A stretch of DNA of 64,000 nucleotides. Origin: Auriscalpium vulgare. Lineage: Eukaryota > Basidiomycota > Agaricomycetes > Russulales > Auriscalpiaceae. Each line of letters begins with the position of its first letter. Positions within the stretch are counted from its first letter, which is position 1. The DNA is taken from contig JAHBBC010000009.1 of the NCBI GenBank assembly GCA_019915015.1, forward strand, positions 992,001 to 1,056,000. Direction: 5' to 3'. Of this stretch, positions 52,924-64,000 are shown piece after piece. A model generated the notes under the pieces. It had not been told where the DNA came from and ran no database searches. It saw nothing but the letters and a program-made list of their open reading frames with translations. A program made the translations under genes and the position numbers.

Positions 52924-54156
52924 CTAGTACTGGGCATAAGGGTTCGCTGAGTGTCTACGAGCGGGCCAAAAATGTGACGCCGGCGCCTTGGTCACAGGTT
53001 TGTTTCGTGGGTCTGGATAGGTGGCCGCATACCCTGCATACCTAGCGTCCCCGGGGTATACATACATATATCCCGGGAGAGGTTTCGTTCTGGCAGCTGC
53101 ATCTCTCGCGATATCTTCTGCCTGCAATTTCGCAGCCGCTTTGTCCGCCTTCTTCTTTTCCCTGGCACGTTCGTTCGCTGCTGCCTCCTCTTGCGCCATC
53201 TTCTTCGCGAGTGCTGCCTCCTTGTCGATCCAGTCGACCAATGACTCCCGGGATCGAACTTTATCCTCCCTGCCAATCAGCTCCTTCTGCCTCCGCGCCA
53301 GAGACTGCTCTCTGTCCACAGCCTCCAACTCCCTTTTGCCCAACGTCTGCTCCTTCTTCTCCACGTCCTCCTTCCGATGGGCGAGATCGCTCTCCATTAG
53401 AGTAAGTTGCGCCTGCTTCGCCTGGTTCTTCTTTTGGCGCTCGATGGCGTCACTGCGCAGCCGCTCTGCCGCCTTCGCCTCGACCTTGGTCTTCGCCGTC
53501 TGCGCCTCTACAATTTTGGACTTGAACTTGTGGTCCGCCTCTTGCTTCGCATTCGCCTCCTCGTTTGCTTTGCACTTGGCCCGCATTTCCTCCAGCGCCT
53601 TCCACTCTACGGCCAGCGACTGCTCCTGCGTGCTGACGCGACGCACCTTCTCTTCGAGCTCCTTTTGCAGCGCAAGTACAGCTGCGCGGCGGGACGTCAC
53701 GTCGGCGTCCTTCTTCTGGACCTGCGCCTCTCTCTTTCCGACCGCGATTTCGCGCTTTGTCGACTCCTCGTCCCGGTGCTTCGAGTTCTCGTCCCGCATC
53801 CTGGCATGCTCCTCTCGGCGATCAGCGTGCTGCATCCTCCACTCCAGCTCCTCCTCTCGCCAGCCCACAGTCTCCTCCCTGCGCTGCAGCCTCGCCTCTC
53901 TGGTGTCTTCGTCGAGCTCGACAGTGCTAGGCATGGGGCTCGACGTGGCCGGGGTCTGCATCGCCAGCTCCTGCAGCTGGCTCGCCGCCGCGAGGATGTT
54001 CATGGCCACCTGGGATTCGAGCGCGACGCGATCTTTGAAGGCTTGGTGGGACTCGGTGACGATGCGCTCGACAACGTCACGGAGCCATGGGCTTTCCGCA
54101 TCGTGATCGACGAGGGTGGATTGAGAAGCTGTGTGCGTCATTGTTATCGAAGTCAC
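52924..54156 (-). CDS. Coiled-coil protein 3 of a tandem family
   Basis: Single exon of 410 residues. The N-terminal helix is PWLRDVVERIVTESHQAF, and the core TREARLQRREETVGWREEEL is close to that of protein 1. The rod includes LALQKELEEKVRRVSTQEQS and LAHRKEDVEKKEQTLGKREL. Unlike the others it has a Tyr/Pro/Gly-rich tail (LPGYMYVYPGDARYAGYAAT) with a C-terminal NPYAQY. The tail suggests an added interaction surface. Proteins 1 and 3 are closer to each other than to the middle gene. Confidence 0.85.
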   Translation of the reverse strand: MTSITMTHTASQSTLVDHDAESPWLRDVVERIVTESHQAFKDRVALESQVAMNILAAASQLQELAMQTPATSSPMPSTVELDEDTREARLQRREETVGWREEELEWRMQHADRREEHARMRDENSKHRDEESTKREIAVGKREAQVQKKDADVTSRRAAVLALQKELEEKVRRVSTQEQSLAVEWKALEEMRAKCKANEEANAKQEADHKFKSKIVEAQTAKTKVEAKAAERLRSDAIERQKKNQAKQAQLTLMESDLAHRKEDVEKKEQTLGKRELEAVDREQSLARRQKELIGREDKVRSRESLVDWIDKEAALAKKMAQEEAAANERAREKKKADKAAAKLQAEDIARDAAARTKPLPGYMYVYPGDARYAGYAATYPDPRNKPVTKAPASHFWPARRHSANPYAQY

Positions 54157-54557
54157 GGAGCGTCAAGATAGTAGGGGATAGTTCGGTCTGGAGGCCAAGA
54201 TTGCTGCGGGATTCCAGTAGGACGACTCGGAGCAGACGCGACTGGAAGTGTCTCTGAACCTGCTGATGATGGGTCGATTCAGGCGATCCGCTCACGTGAG
54301 CATATTCCGTTCACAACTTCAACCACCGCAACCATGGAATTATACCAGGGTCGTACGTAGGCTACGGTTCGTGAGCTTAATTTACATCGAATCTCGACTA
54401 AAAATCTGACTGTATGCAGGTTACCGCGTCCCTTTATTAATTCAGGTCAGGTACCGTCAGATTAAGCCCATGCTCAATAACTTCTGTCGTGTACAAAGAG
54501 TGGTGGATAATATAAACGCACTTCCAGCACCCGTTTCTCCATACAGGCACATGGAAC
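54157..54557. other. Intergenic, no supported gene
   Basis: 401 bp between the coiled-coil gene 3 start and the SCO1 stop. It is AT-richer than its surroundings near 54400-54520 (ACTTCTGTCGTGTAC, GGATAATATAAACGC), probably terminator sequence. Confidence 0.45.
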
Positions 54558-55571
54558 TTATACCAAGCGCCCCCTCTCCGCCTTCCACTCCTCGAGCTCC
54601 CGCTTCACCCTCTCCACGACGTCCTCCGCGCTACTCGACTTCCCAAACGCCTCCACAAACTTCCCGTCGGGGTCCATGAAGTAGAAGAATATCGAGTGGT
54701 CCACGAGGTAGTCGTCCCCGGGTTTTGCGTCCGGCGGCGTGGAGAAGTACACGCGGTACGCCTTGCAGGTCGCCTTGGCGGTCGCGTAGTCGCCCGTCAG
54801 GCCGACGAGGCGCGGGTGGAAGTCCGCGACGTAGCGCGCGATCTGCGGGATGGTGTCGCGCGCAGGGTCGACGGAGATGAAGATGGGCTGCACAATTGGC
54901 CCGTACGACTCGTCTAGATGTAGACGGACGCGCAAATGGGATTGATTAGAAGCGTTGGACGTGCGGGGCGGATGGAACGCACCAAGCGTGTTCACGGCGG
55001 CACTCATTTTGTCGAGCTCATCGGGACATATGTCAGGGCAGTTGGTAAAGCCAAAGTAGATCAGGCTCCATTTTCCTAGCATGTCTTTGTCGGAGAATGG
55101 CTTGCCCTCGTGTGTTGTCATCTGGAACGGCCCGCCAACGTGAGCGCGCCCGACCGTCCGCGACTCCATCTCCTTTTCTGCATCAAATAGTGAGAGATGA
55201 AACGCTTTCGATATAGTCGTCACGTACGTTTCTGCTCCGCGAGACGCTCCTTCTCCCATTTGAAGTATAAAAACAGCCCCGTGCCCGCAAGTACGAACAG
55301 CGATGCTGCTTGAGGGGAGAATACCTACGGTAAACGACAGCTCAACAAAAAGAAATACAGCAAACTATATCGCACGCACCCCTACTGCAGACTTGTTCTG
55401 TTGCTTGTCATTCACCGGTGTCGAATATCGTCTTCGAGGTCCACCGGTGCTTATACTTCGCGGTGCGCGCGCGCTACTTGTACTTGGTGAGTGGGGGAAA
55501 TGGTATTGAAGTGCATTGGTCGGTTTGGGCAGGCGAACAGCGCGTCGCGCAGCGAAAGTGATGGTGTTCAT
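54558..55571 (-). CDS. SCO1: Sco1-type copper chaperone for cytochrome oxidase
   Basis: The start at 55571 gives a basic mitochondrial presequence (MNTITFAARRAVRLPKPTNA). After an intron a membrane anchor follows (AASLFVLAGTGLFLYFKW), then a thioredoxin-like domain: GPFQMTTHEGKPFSDKDMLG, WSLIYFGFTNCPDICPDEL with the copper-binding CxxxC, PIFISVDPARDT and DYLVDHSIFFYFMDPDGKF with the metal-ligand His. It delivers copper to the CuA site of Cox2 in the inner membrane. All ligands are intact. Introns interrupt near 55065, 54920-54980 and 55190-55230. A Met nine codons upstream is possible but would not change the presequence type. Confidence 0.96.
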
Positions 55572-55732
55572 CGAAAAGTGCGCCTGCGCGACGGGCATTT
55601 GCTTTAGTCAGGGCACGGTTGTCGGGCCGGAGCTCCGAATCCTCGACCTTCAGCGTTCAACCACGTGGACTCTGGTGGCACACGACCGCGAGCTCAGGCT
55701 ACTTTCATCGCCCCCATATCACGCCCTTGCCA
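55572..55732. promoter_or_regulatory. Shared divergent promoter, SCO1 and unknown gene
   Basis: 161 bp between divergent starts, too short for separate promoters. Part of the SCO1 side is duplicated ahead of the second tandem copy of the unknown gene, so the second copy may use a descendant of this promoter. Confidence 0.5.
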
Positions 55733-56297
55733 ATGGACTCAGACGCAGTTGACCAAGTTCCCGTCCTCGATGATGCCAAGATTAAGGCAGAAGCAGCCCG
55801 GCTTGGTGTTAACTACGTGGGTTTAGCTCGCTATCTCTACAGGTCGCATCTAACGGTTGGCACAGGATTGGCTTCGGCGAATGAAGGCCAGCGTGCCGCT
55901 GCGCAACCTGCCCCGACAATTCGAGGTCCAGCATATCCCACATGCCAATCGACCACCAGTCCTCTTATATGGCTACGCCCTGCACCTCGACGAGCTGCTG
56001 GACTTCGCGAACCAGCACAACCTCCCCAACGCCATTTTCCCAGGGGAACCGCTCACAACAGATTCCTGCACTGTTTCTATCCTCCGCTATCTCAACCGGG
56101 TTACAGGTGCCGCACTCCACCTGGGTATCCCGATCAGTGAGCGACCGGGAACACGTGTCGTTATGCTGTACTCGAACTACTCGATGGAGCGGGAGCAGTA
56201 CGAGGAGCAGGATGAACGGGAGATCATCGAGATTCTGAAAGGCGAATTGGGATTCAAGAGTGATCCGGTGTGGTACTGGGACCTTATCAATGGTTGA
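55733..56297 (+). CDS. Unknown 171-residue protein, tandem copy 1
   Basis: Two exons (55733-55816, 55866-56297) separated by a 49-nt intron with branch site ATCTAAC give 171 residues. It begins MDSDAVDQVPVLDDAKIKAE. Next come DWLRRMKASVPLRNLPRQFE, RPPVLLYGYALHLDELLDFA, SILRYLNRVTGAALHLGIP and SERPGTRVVMLYSNYSMERE, and it ends KSDPVWYWDLING. It looks like a compact alpha/beta cytosolic protein without membrane or signal segments. I recognise no family. The retained reading frame through the intron exists in another phase and is misleading. Confidence 0.8.
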
Positions 56298-57061
56298 TCG
56301 TGGTGCGTTCCACTTGCATTCCTCATTTCCATGTCTTGCAGATTGGTTTGTCTGATGTATTCATCTCTCAGGTCCACATCTTCGCTGTGTTGTCGCCTTG
56401 CTCTGTCGCATTTGCTTAGCCATGTTCTTCATATCCTCCTTTTCGTCAATGCATTTCGATGGGCTACATTTTTGCTCAGGCAATTTATCCTCGCAGAGTT
56501 CATGTGGGTGTCTGCAAGCTGCGGCGAGGCCCTCATTAGTCACCTCATCGAGGTACCTGGAGTCGGCCATTCTATAGCTATGCACGTGTGCCAAGGGTGG
56601 CCTTTGAGTCTTTGACCGTCCGGAGGCCCGGCGGGATACAGCTCACTGCATTTCCGCGTGCCACCGTCGCCATTCTCCTCTCTGCGCGCCATACCGCGGA
56701 ATCGAATTCTGTTACGCCCACACTGGCTAAAATTCACTGGGCTCGATTGAGGTTCGGCATGTCGGACGCGGATCAGTGGATTTTAAATTACCGCGATCGT
56801 CTTGTTCACGCGTAAAGAGAGGTTCTACTGTTCGTCTTTGACGTTCTGTTGTGTGCTCCAGTGCGCGCGCGCGGCGCTATGCATGGCATCTGCATCGTGC
56901 ATTGAAAGTGGCGGCGTTCATCACAAGTTGAACTAAGTCTGTGCAACAGGCGTTTCCAGATCCTTGAGTCGTTTCTTGACACTGGCGGCGAAGTGGAGAG
57001 GTCACGTGCGATGGTCTTACCTGGCACTTGCAACTTCATTTGCCCTTCGCCCGTCACATTC
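56298..57061. other. Intergenic with duplicated flank and SCO1 relic
   Basis: 56340-56560 parallels 57660-57880, so the tandem unit includes about 250 bp of 3' flank. At about 56880-56960 the minus strand resembles the SCO1 start (MNAATFNARC against MNTITFAARR, with matching upstream bases), a dead piece of SCO1 carried along by the duplication. No other gene is seen. Confidence 0.65.
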
Positions 57062-57626
57062 ATGGACTCGTTTGCCGTCGACGAAGTTCCCGTTCTCGAC
57101 GATGCCGAGATTAAGGCAGAAGCAGCCCGGCTTGGTCTCAACTACGTGAGTTTAGCTCGCTATCTCTACAGGTCGCATCTAACGGTTGGCACAGGATTGG
57201 CTTCGGCGAATGAAGGCCAGCGTGCCGCTGCGCAACCTGCCCCGACAATTCGAGGTCCAGCATACTCCACATGCCAATCGACCACCAGTCCTCTTATATG
57301 GCTACGCCCTGCACCTCGACGAGCTGCTGGACTTCGCGAACCAGCACAACCTCCCCAACGCCATTTTCCCAGGGGAACCGCTCACAACAGCTTCCTGCAC
57401 TGTTTCTATCCTCCGCTATCTCAACCGGGTTACAGGTGCCGCACTCCACCTGGGTATCCCGATCAGTGAGCGGCCGGGAACGCGTGTCGTTATGCTGTAC
57501 TCGAACTACTCGATGGAGCGGGAGGAGTACCAGGAGCAGGATGAACGGGAGATCATCGAGATTCTGAAAGGCGAGTTGGGATTCAGGAAGGATCCGGTAT
57601 GGTACTGGGACCTTATTAATGATTGA
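57062..57626 (+). CDS. Unknown 171-residue protein, tandem copy 2
   Basis: Same two-exon structure (57062-57145, 57195-57626) and length as copy 1, with near-identical coding and intron sequence. Differences concentrate at the ends: MDSFAVDEVPVLDDAEIKAE at the N-terminus, and EYQEQDEREIIEILKGELGF with RKDPVWYWDLIND at the C-terminus. The offset between copies is about 1.33 kb. Core exon 2 is much more alike than the flanks, which suggests very strong selection or gene conversion. Confidence 0.8.
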
Positions 57627-58699
57627 AAGTGGTGCGCTCTCATCTGCTCATTTTTCGAATTGCTTTGTCTGAGGAATTCGTCTCACAGGTTCACATCTTC
57701 GCTGTGTTGTCGCCTTGCTCTGTAGCCTTTGTTTAATCATGTTCTCCAATGCCTTTCTATGGGCTACATCCGTCCGCTGTCCTCCTCATTCTTTTTTTCC
57801 CTCACGCAACCTATCACTATCAGCGCGTCTCGCAGAGAATGACTGGGTGGCTTCGGCGAGGTACTCATTGACATTAGTCGCTTGGCACCACATCCGATCT
57901 GACCCCTTCCCTTCGTCCGCCCCGCCTCTATCCGCTGGTACGTTTGAACAGAATCTCATCTCGGGCGACCCGCCTATGGAGTCTGAAAAGACGATGCTGT
58001 AATTCTTTATATGTAGAACCAGGAACTGACTGACTTGCGGCAGCTCCTTCTATTGACCCATGTCGCGCATTGTGCGCCAGTGACTCTTTCCTCTCGACTA
58101 TCAATATCTTTTTCTACGATAAATTGTTTGCTCTATCAGCTCTGCTCGTGTCAATGTATTCGTCTACTACGATTGGTTTGGCCTGTCAGTGTATACTAGT
58201 ACTAATGTCGCGCCTCCGATTCGTGCTTTATCACGTGACCGCGTCTCTCACCACACCAGCTCTCGCCGAGTCTATCCGCTTCAACTCGCGTTGAAAACGT
58301 TGATCTTGGCATGTAGAGCCCTATATTTGATAGGGTCCGTGAGCTGATTTTTCTTTCCACTAGTACGAACCTGACTGCGCGCCGATGGCAGAATTCCCAT
58401 TTGTTGCCTTCGATATCATAACATTCCCCGAGCCCACAACTCTTACATATATGTGGTGGCAGAGTCGCAAGGGTCGAGTCTCCGTTGCCGACCTTGCGTG
58501 GAACAGAGGATAGGCGGGCGCTTAGTGTTGATTGGCCGCGGCGGCAGGCCCCCGTCCTCAGTCCTGCCCCGTCTCAGACTCCGATCTTTGCTACCACATG
58601 TCGCAGTGATCAACTCTGTTTGACTCTGAATCTCGCTACCTTCTTTCTTTCTCGCCATCGTTCCAACCCTCGCCCAAGATTAAGTAGTAGACTAGCTGG
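57627..58699. other. Intergenic, no supported gene
   Basis: The first 250 bp is the duplicated 3' flank of the tandem pair. From about 57900 to 58690 only short frames are present on both strands. A copy of the GTCTCCGTTGCCGACCTTGC string lies near 58480. Confidence 0.5.
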
Positions 58700-59810
58700 A
58701 TGCCTCTGCACATTCGCGGCATTGCTGCCTCACTGGTGTGCGATGGCCATGAGCTTCCGCAATATAGGGAAGATGATGTAGATGATGCAACGAGGACTTG
58801 CTACGTTCCCAGCCATGCAGGAAAGGTGCGCGACCTCTAGGCCCCCACTGCGAGCCTGCGATTCCGACACAACACATTAACTCGACCAAAGTAGAAATTC
58901 TCCGTAAAATGCGAAAACACAAGCCCCCACCTCATGACGTGGATAGCTTGTTTGGACGGCCGCTTGAAGCAAAAGATGCGAATGGAGCCGGGCGCCCAGG
59001 CATCCATAGATGGTATTTTATACTCGGAGGAGGAGCGTCCATTCCTATTTTCTCAACTTGAGGTTTCAGGTCTGCCATCACCAAGTTCCGCTGATCTGAT
59101 TTGCACTTCTCATTATGCATTCGCCAGATACTGCTCATGACAATACTCCCCACCTGGACAAGCTAGGGTGGATCGAGGTTGTAGCATGTCGAGTCAAGGT
59201 TACTGGAGCTCCTCCTAGCACTCGCACTTACAGTGTGAAGCAAATTTCCCCTGAAATAGGACCTGTACCAGAGAGAAGCAAGAAAGACGGATGGCATGCA
59301 GTGACGTATGTCGTCTACAGAGAATCTCCGAAGCCTACTATTGACAGAACTTCATAAAGTCTGGGCAAGGCAAAGGCTTCAAAGCCTCGGGCCACTATGC
59401 CTCCTGTGAAGTATCTGGACAGCTTGGAGAAACCATTCGCGAAGTTCTGCTTTCGCTACCAACCTGCTGGTGAGCACAGTGCATCTGGTGCCATATTGGG
59501 CCTGACCCAATAATGATCCGTGCGATGCAGCACTCTTGCGGGCGCACGGCATCATGCCGCCAATCCTGAACCAGCCGCGAGAAGACCATGACGAGCGCGA
59601 GCGCGAGCGCCGAGCCCGGGAGCTGAAGGTATGGTTCTCATGCCTATCCTGCACCCTCCGTGCTCACCACCCAATCAGGACATCATCGATTCGTCGCAGG
59701 CCGAATTGACTGCCATGGAATCGGACAGGATAAAGCGGGAAGGATCCCCAATCATGCTGGCGGGTGGTTCGGGGGAAGTCGTTGATCTGACGCTGGATGA
59801 CGACGACTAG
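58700..59810 (+). CDS. DUF7918-type protein with SUMO-like motifs
   Basis: Six exons (58700-58825, 58895-59069, 59128-59305, 59360-59469, 59531-59628, 59679-59810) give 272 residues. The N-terminal fold has LVCDGHELPQYREDD, TRTCYVPSHAGKKFSVKC and TWIACLDGR, the pattern of the Agaricomycete DUF7918 domain as I recall it. Next come KLGWIEVVACRVKVTG, IGPVPERSKKDGWHAV and PFAKFCFRYQP. The tail has a charged coiled segment (DERERERRARELK), then DRIKREGSPI, where IKRE fits the sumoylation consensus psi-K-x-E. The end EVVDLTLDDDD fits a SUMO-interacting motif with an acidic flank. Family function is unknown. A paralog in inverse orientation lies at 62888-64000. Confidence 0.8.
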
Positions 59811-59952
59811 TGAGAAACGCCTGGTACGCGCGACAGTCCTACTCTTCAATCGCCGTCACATTGAAGTCGATCCCAACCGGCACACAGCAGAGAACATAAC
59901 TGGTCGCTCCATCATACACATCCTCCTAATTTACAACCCAAAGGTGGACGCC

Positions 59953-60681
59953 TCACGCGACCTTCCGCATCATATCTGTATTCAGCGGCCAAGGCTTGCC
60001 CATCCAAGACACGAGGTCGGTATGGTCCTTGTATGGATCGCCGGTATTCGGATGGATGAGCACCCTATAGCGCCTGGGTGTCATCTCTGCGCAGACTTGG
60101 TATCCCATGGCCTGGAAGAGACTCACGAGCACGGTCCGCGATTGACCGCCAGCCAAGCGAAGAATGTGCCGGTTTGGTGAGGGGTGAACGTGTTCACCTC
60201 GAACATCCCTGTTGGGTGGGGACCTGCAAACGGCGGTGCATATGTCTCAGAAGTGAGAGGTACACCGAAAAGCTAACCTACCGATAGGCTGCTCCCACAG
60301 CTTGTAGATCCGCAACTAGAGAGCGAGCCCGCGTGAGCAGCAAGCGCCGCTTGGAGCGCGAGGATTGCGTTACCTCTGGAAATTCCCTCCTCACACGCTC
60401 GTGCAGCTCCCGTGCAAACTGCATCTCGCTTGGCTTTGTATGCATATAGTAAACTGCGTCCGCTATGAATGTTACTGCACAGTCACTTATCGCAGATCGC
60501 ACTTACTATGGAAGTCAAATCCATTATTCGACGAGTCGATCGGCTTGGGAAACTCGTCGTACGCGGCGGACTTGGGGCCAGGAGGGTTATAGAGCGACTT
60601 CCCATCCGTATTTTTCCTATCCGGGAGTGGTTCTGCATTTTCGTAGCCCACTAGGGGAGATTTATAGGTTGTCGTGGACAT
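59953..60681 (-). CDS. DOPA 4,5-dioxygenase-like enzyme
   Basis: Five exons (60507-60681, 60374-60462, 60282-60315, 60127-60223, 59953-60064) give 168 residues. The fungal DOPA dioxygenase pattern is clear: AVYYMHTKPSEMQFARELHE, LRIYKLWEQPIGPHPTGMFE, VNTFTPHQTGTFFAWLAVNR and VLIHPNTGDPYKDHTDLVSW, ending GKPWPLNTDMMRKVA. The conserved His residues (YMH, PHP, TPH, IHP, DHT) are all present. In Amanita the related enzyme cleaves the catechol ring of DOPA toward betalamic-acid-type pigments; related proteins in non-pigmented fungi have unknown substrates. It shares a 201-bp promoter with the CBS gene. The N-terminal MSTTTYKSPLVGYENAEPL is a variable extension. Confidence 0.92.
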
Positions 60682-60882
60682 GTCGGCTGCGTGAGACAGA
60701 AGGTGCGATCGCGCAGCACTGACTTATATCTGATAATTTGGTCGCACCGGCAGTTGCCGACATCCGCAAATTGCGATATGTCGAGATCCGGATTCGTCGC
60801 ACACGGCCAGCACCGCTCTCTTTCCTCTTGACCACGTCCTTCCTCCTTTTTTTCCCATCACAACTTCGTTGTCTCAGAAATT
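60682..60882. promoter_or_regulatory. Shared divergent promoter, dioxygenase and CBS
   Basis: 201 bp between two divergent starts. A pyrimidine tract (about 60814-60855, CTCTCTTTCCTCTTG... CCTCCTTTTTTTCCC) precedes the CBS start, as at many fungal transcription starts. No further element is claimed. Confidence 0.55.
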
Positions 60883-62480
<1,598 letters not shown>

Positions 62481-62887
62481 TTAAGAGGGTTCGTACGGAC
62501 AAGTAATAAACACGCCCGCAGCGCAGGTCCCGTATATGGTTTGTAATTATTAACCTATAGTATAGACGATCGTAAGTTATTGGACACTCTCGTCAATCGG
62601 GTTATGTTTTGTTTTGGAGTCCGAGGAAAGGTTTGCTCGAACGGGAAGCAATACGTCGAGTAAAAAGACGTAGACGTCAAATAAAAAAAGATGTAGACGT
62701 AGACGTCAAATAAAAAGATGTAGACGGGTGTAGCAAACGATGCTGATCCAGGTTAGAACGAAGCACCTTATTGCAGAAACGTGACGAACGAAAGGAAAGG
62801 AAAGGAAAGATAGCCCCATGTAAGATGCCTTGTGGAGAAGTCCTTGACACGAGGCGCACAGGCTCGCGCTGCCAGAGTGACCGCATA
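62481..62887. other. Intergenic with short tandem repeats
   Basis: 62660-62730 contains repeated TAGACGTCAAATAAAAA/GATGTAGACG units. 62792-62811 contains GGAAAGGAAAGGAAAGGAAA. Between a convergent CBS stop and DUF7918 stop this is probably terminator sequence. No gene is seen. Confidence 0.6.
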
Positions 62888-64000
62888 CTAGTCGTCCATA
62901 GTGAGGTCGATCACCTCACGGCCATGCCGCGCGTCGAGCGAGATCGGCGACATCTCGCGCTTGATGGGCCCGTCCTGCAGTCGCTCGAGCTCTGCCTGCG
63001 AGGAGCGTATACTCTCCTGTGGTCCAGCGCGGTGGGTGAGAACGATGATCACATATATCGGGCAGGATCAAGAAAGTGGACTTCGGAGCGAAGACAAGGG
63101 GATGTAGGTGTCTCACCTCGAGGGCGCGGATGCGCGCACGTTTGACGGGGTCGTCGGGTTCAGGCTCAGGCTCGGGTGTGGGTGCACGCGGACCGCGGGG
63201 CATGATTCCATGGGCTTGCAGGAGTTCTGCGGCGCAGGGTCGGTGGAGGGAGGCACAAAATGAGAGCGGAGGGAGTGAGAAAAGTAGACACCAGGCAAAC
63301 GGTAGTAGGTATGCTCACCGGGAGGTTGGTAGCGGAAGCGGAATTTGGCATATGGTGCGCCCACCGAATCGATGTACTTTTTCGACCTAGAAAGCGCCAG
63401 CTTCAATGCGCTTGACTGCTCCTCTGCAAGCCTTGGATATAATTCAGGAAATTCATTGGCGAACAAGGATTGCGAATGGGAAGGACGCACGAGACTGTGT
63501 GCCACCCGACCTTCTTGGCCTTCTCTGGCACAGGTCCAATGGAGGCGGAAGGCGCAACCGGATTGTACTCTGAAACGGTCGTGCCGGTGTATACTATACG
63601 CTGAATGACGACTTCTACCCATCCAAGGCTTTCAAAACCAGGACCATCGGCACGCCCTAGATCACTCTCTTCCGAGGAATGAGCAGGAAATCGTAAATCG
63701 AGTTGTGTGAGACCGACCTGTCAGTTCGAGTTGAGAGAACTGAAAGGGCATGACAGATGTCAGAGACGAGTAGAAACCCTCCATCGTGCCGGTATTCCCG
63801 CTGCCATCGGTGCAGAGGCTCTGTATCCTGCGTCCATCGACGTATACAGTCCAGCAAATTTCATCATCCAGCCCGGTCTTTTGGTAAGTTACTTGAAAAT
63901 GCTGAGTTAGCGGTGCTGGAGGGTTAGAGATCCATGATATCTCGACAATGAGTTGACGGTTGTTCACCTGTCCAGCCCGACTAGGCACATAACACATTCT
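62888..64000 (-). CDS. DUF7918-type protein, 5' end missing
   Basis: Stop at 62888-62890; the N-terminus lies beyond the right edge. In order: RMCYVPSRAGQ, an intron, HFQVTYQKTGLDDEICWTVY, VDGRRIQSLCTDG, FQFSQLELTG, an intron, then ESLGWVEVVIQRIVYTG and IGPVPEKAKKVGWHTVS. After a further intron come SRSKKYIDSVGAPYAKFRFR and YQPPGE; then AELLQAHGIMPRGPRAPTPE with an acidic EPEPEPDD run. The end is GPIKREMSPISLDARHG followed by REVIDLTMDD. Both SUMO-like motifs of the 58700 paralog are conserved (IKRE; VIDLT plus acidic residues) even though the linker between them has diverged. Exon borders match those of the paralog. Confidence 0.8.

Noticed and set aside
50441..54171. Long plus-strand frames opposite the coiled-coil array
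   Set aside because: They are Ser/Leu/Arg/Cys-rich mirror frames of Glu/Lys/Arg coiled-coil codons. The minus-strand proteins share a conserved head and are clearly the real ones.
55733..56140. Longer Pro/Arg-rich frame of the 171-residue gene (exon 1 read through)
   Set aside because: It reads through a 49-nt intron with a good branch site and donor. Splicing leads into the conserved, similar-in-both-copies exon 2 frame.

Overview
This 64 kb window is nuclear DNA from a filamentous basidiomycete, most likely an Agaricomycete. The evidence is compact intron-rich genes with introns of about 45-70 nt, GT...AG borders and CTAAC/CTGAC-type branch sites; the gene content (Hsp78, coronin, ERG9, CPS1, SCO1, a fungal DOPA 4,5-dioxygenase, DUF7918 and BTB families); and a eukaryotic tRNA-Ile(AAU). 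No rRNA, CRISPR array or prokaryotic operon is visible. Exon models were built by hand from the sequence and are given where they close in frame.

Layout. 0-8.4 kb is an accessory region. It holds an unknown Arg/Ser/His-rich gene running off the left edge, a head-to-head inverted duplication of an unknown five-exon gene (2147-3825 minus and 5579-7308 plus), and a decayed C-terminal fragment of the vacuolar sorting receptor VPS10. 8.8-29.9 kb is a conserved block: a secreted or membrane FAD oxidoreductase, coronin, an IBtk-like ankyrin/RCC1/BTB protein, RNA polymerase II subunit Rpb7, mitochondrial Hsp78, a small unknown protein divergent from squalene synthase ERG9, an RCC1-plus-PHD-finger protein and tRNA-Ile. 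A decayed third copy of the 2-7 kb gene family lies at 23.5 kb. 30.2-33.5 kb carries a cysteine-rich conserved unknown.

33.5-48.4 kb is a strongly rearranged island around two ordinary genes, carboxypeptidase S and a Pom34-like membrane protein. It contains a 2.4 kb inverted duplication, about 7 kb apart, of a hydrophobic repeat protein; three BTB paralogs, two of them broken; and relics of the Pom34-like 3' end. 48.4-54.2 kb has an F-box protein and a tandem array of three related coiled-coil proteins that I do not recognise as a named family. 54.5-57.9 kb has SCO1 and a tandem duplicate pair of a 171-residue unknown protein; the duplication also carried a piece of the SCO1 5' end. 58.7-64 kb has two DUF7918-type proteins with SUMO-like motifs in opposite orientation, flanking a divergent DOPA 4,5-dioxygenase / cystathionine beta-synthase pair.

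The housekeeping genes have unrelated roles: sterol synthesis, transcription, mitochondrial proteostasis and copper delivery, actin, sulfur amino acids. They do not form one pathway. The unusual content is the repeated birth of paralogs by local inverted and direct duplication, often with coding copies kept nearly identical while tails, repeat numbers or flanks diverge. The best candidates for something undescribed are the three-gene coiled-coil array and the exon-duplicated hydrophobic repeat protein.
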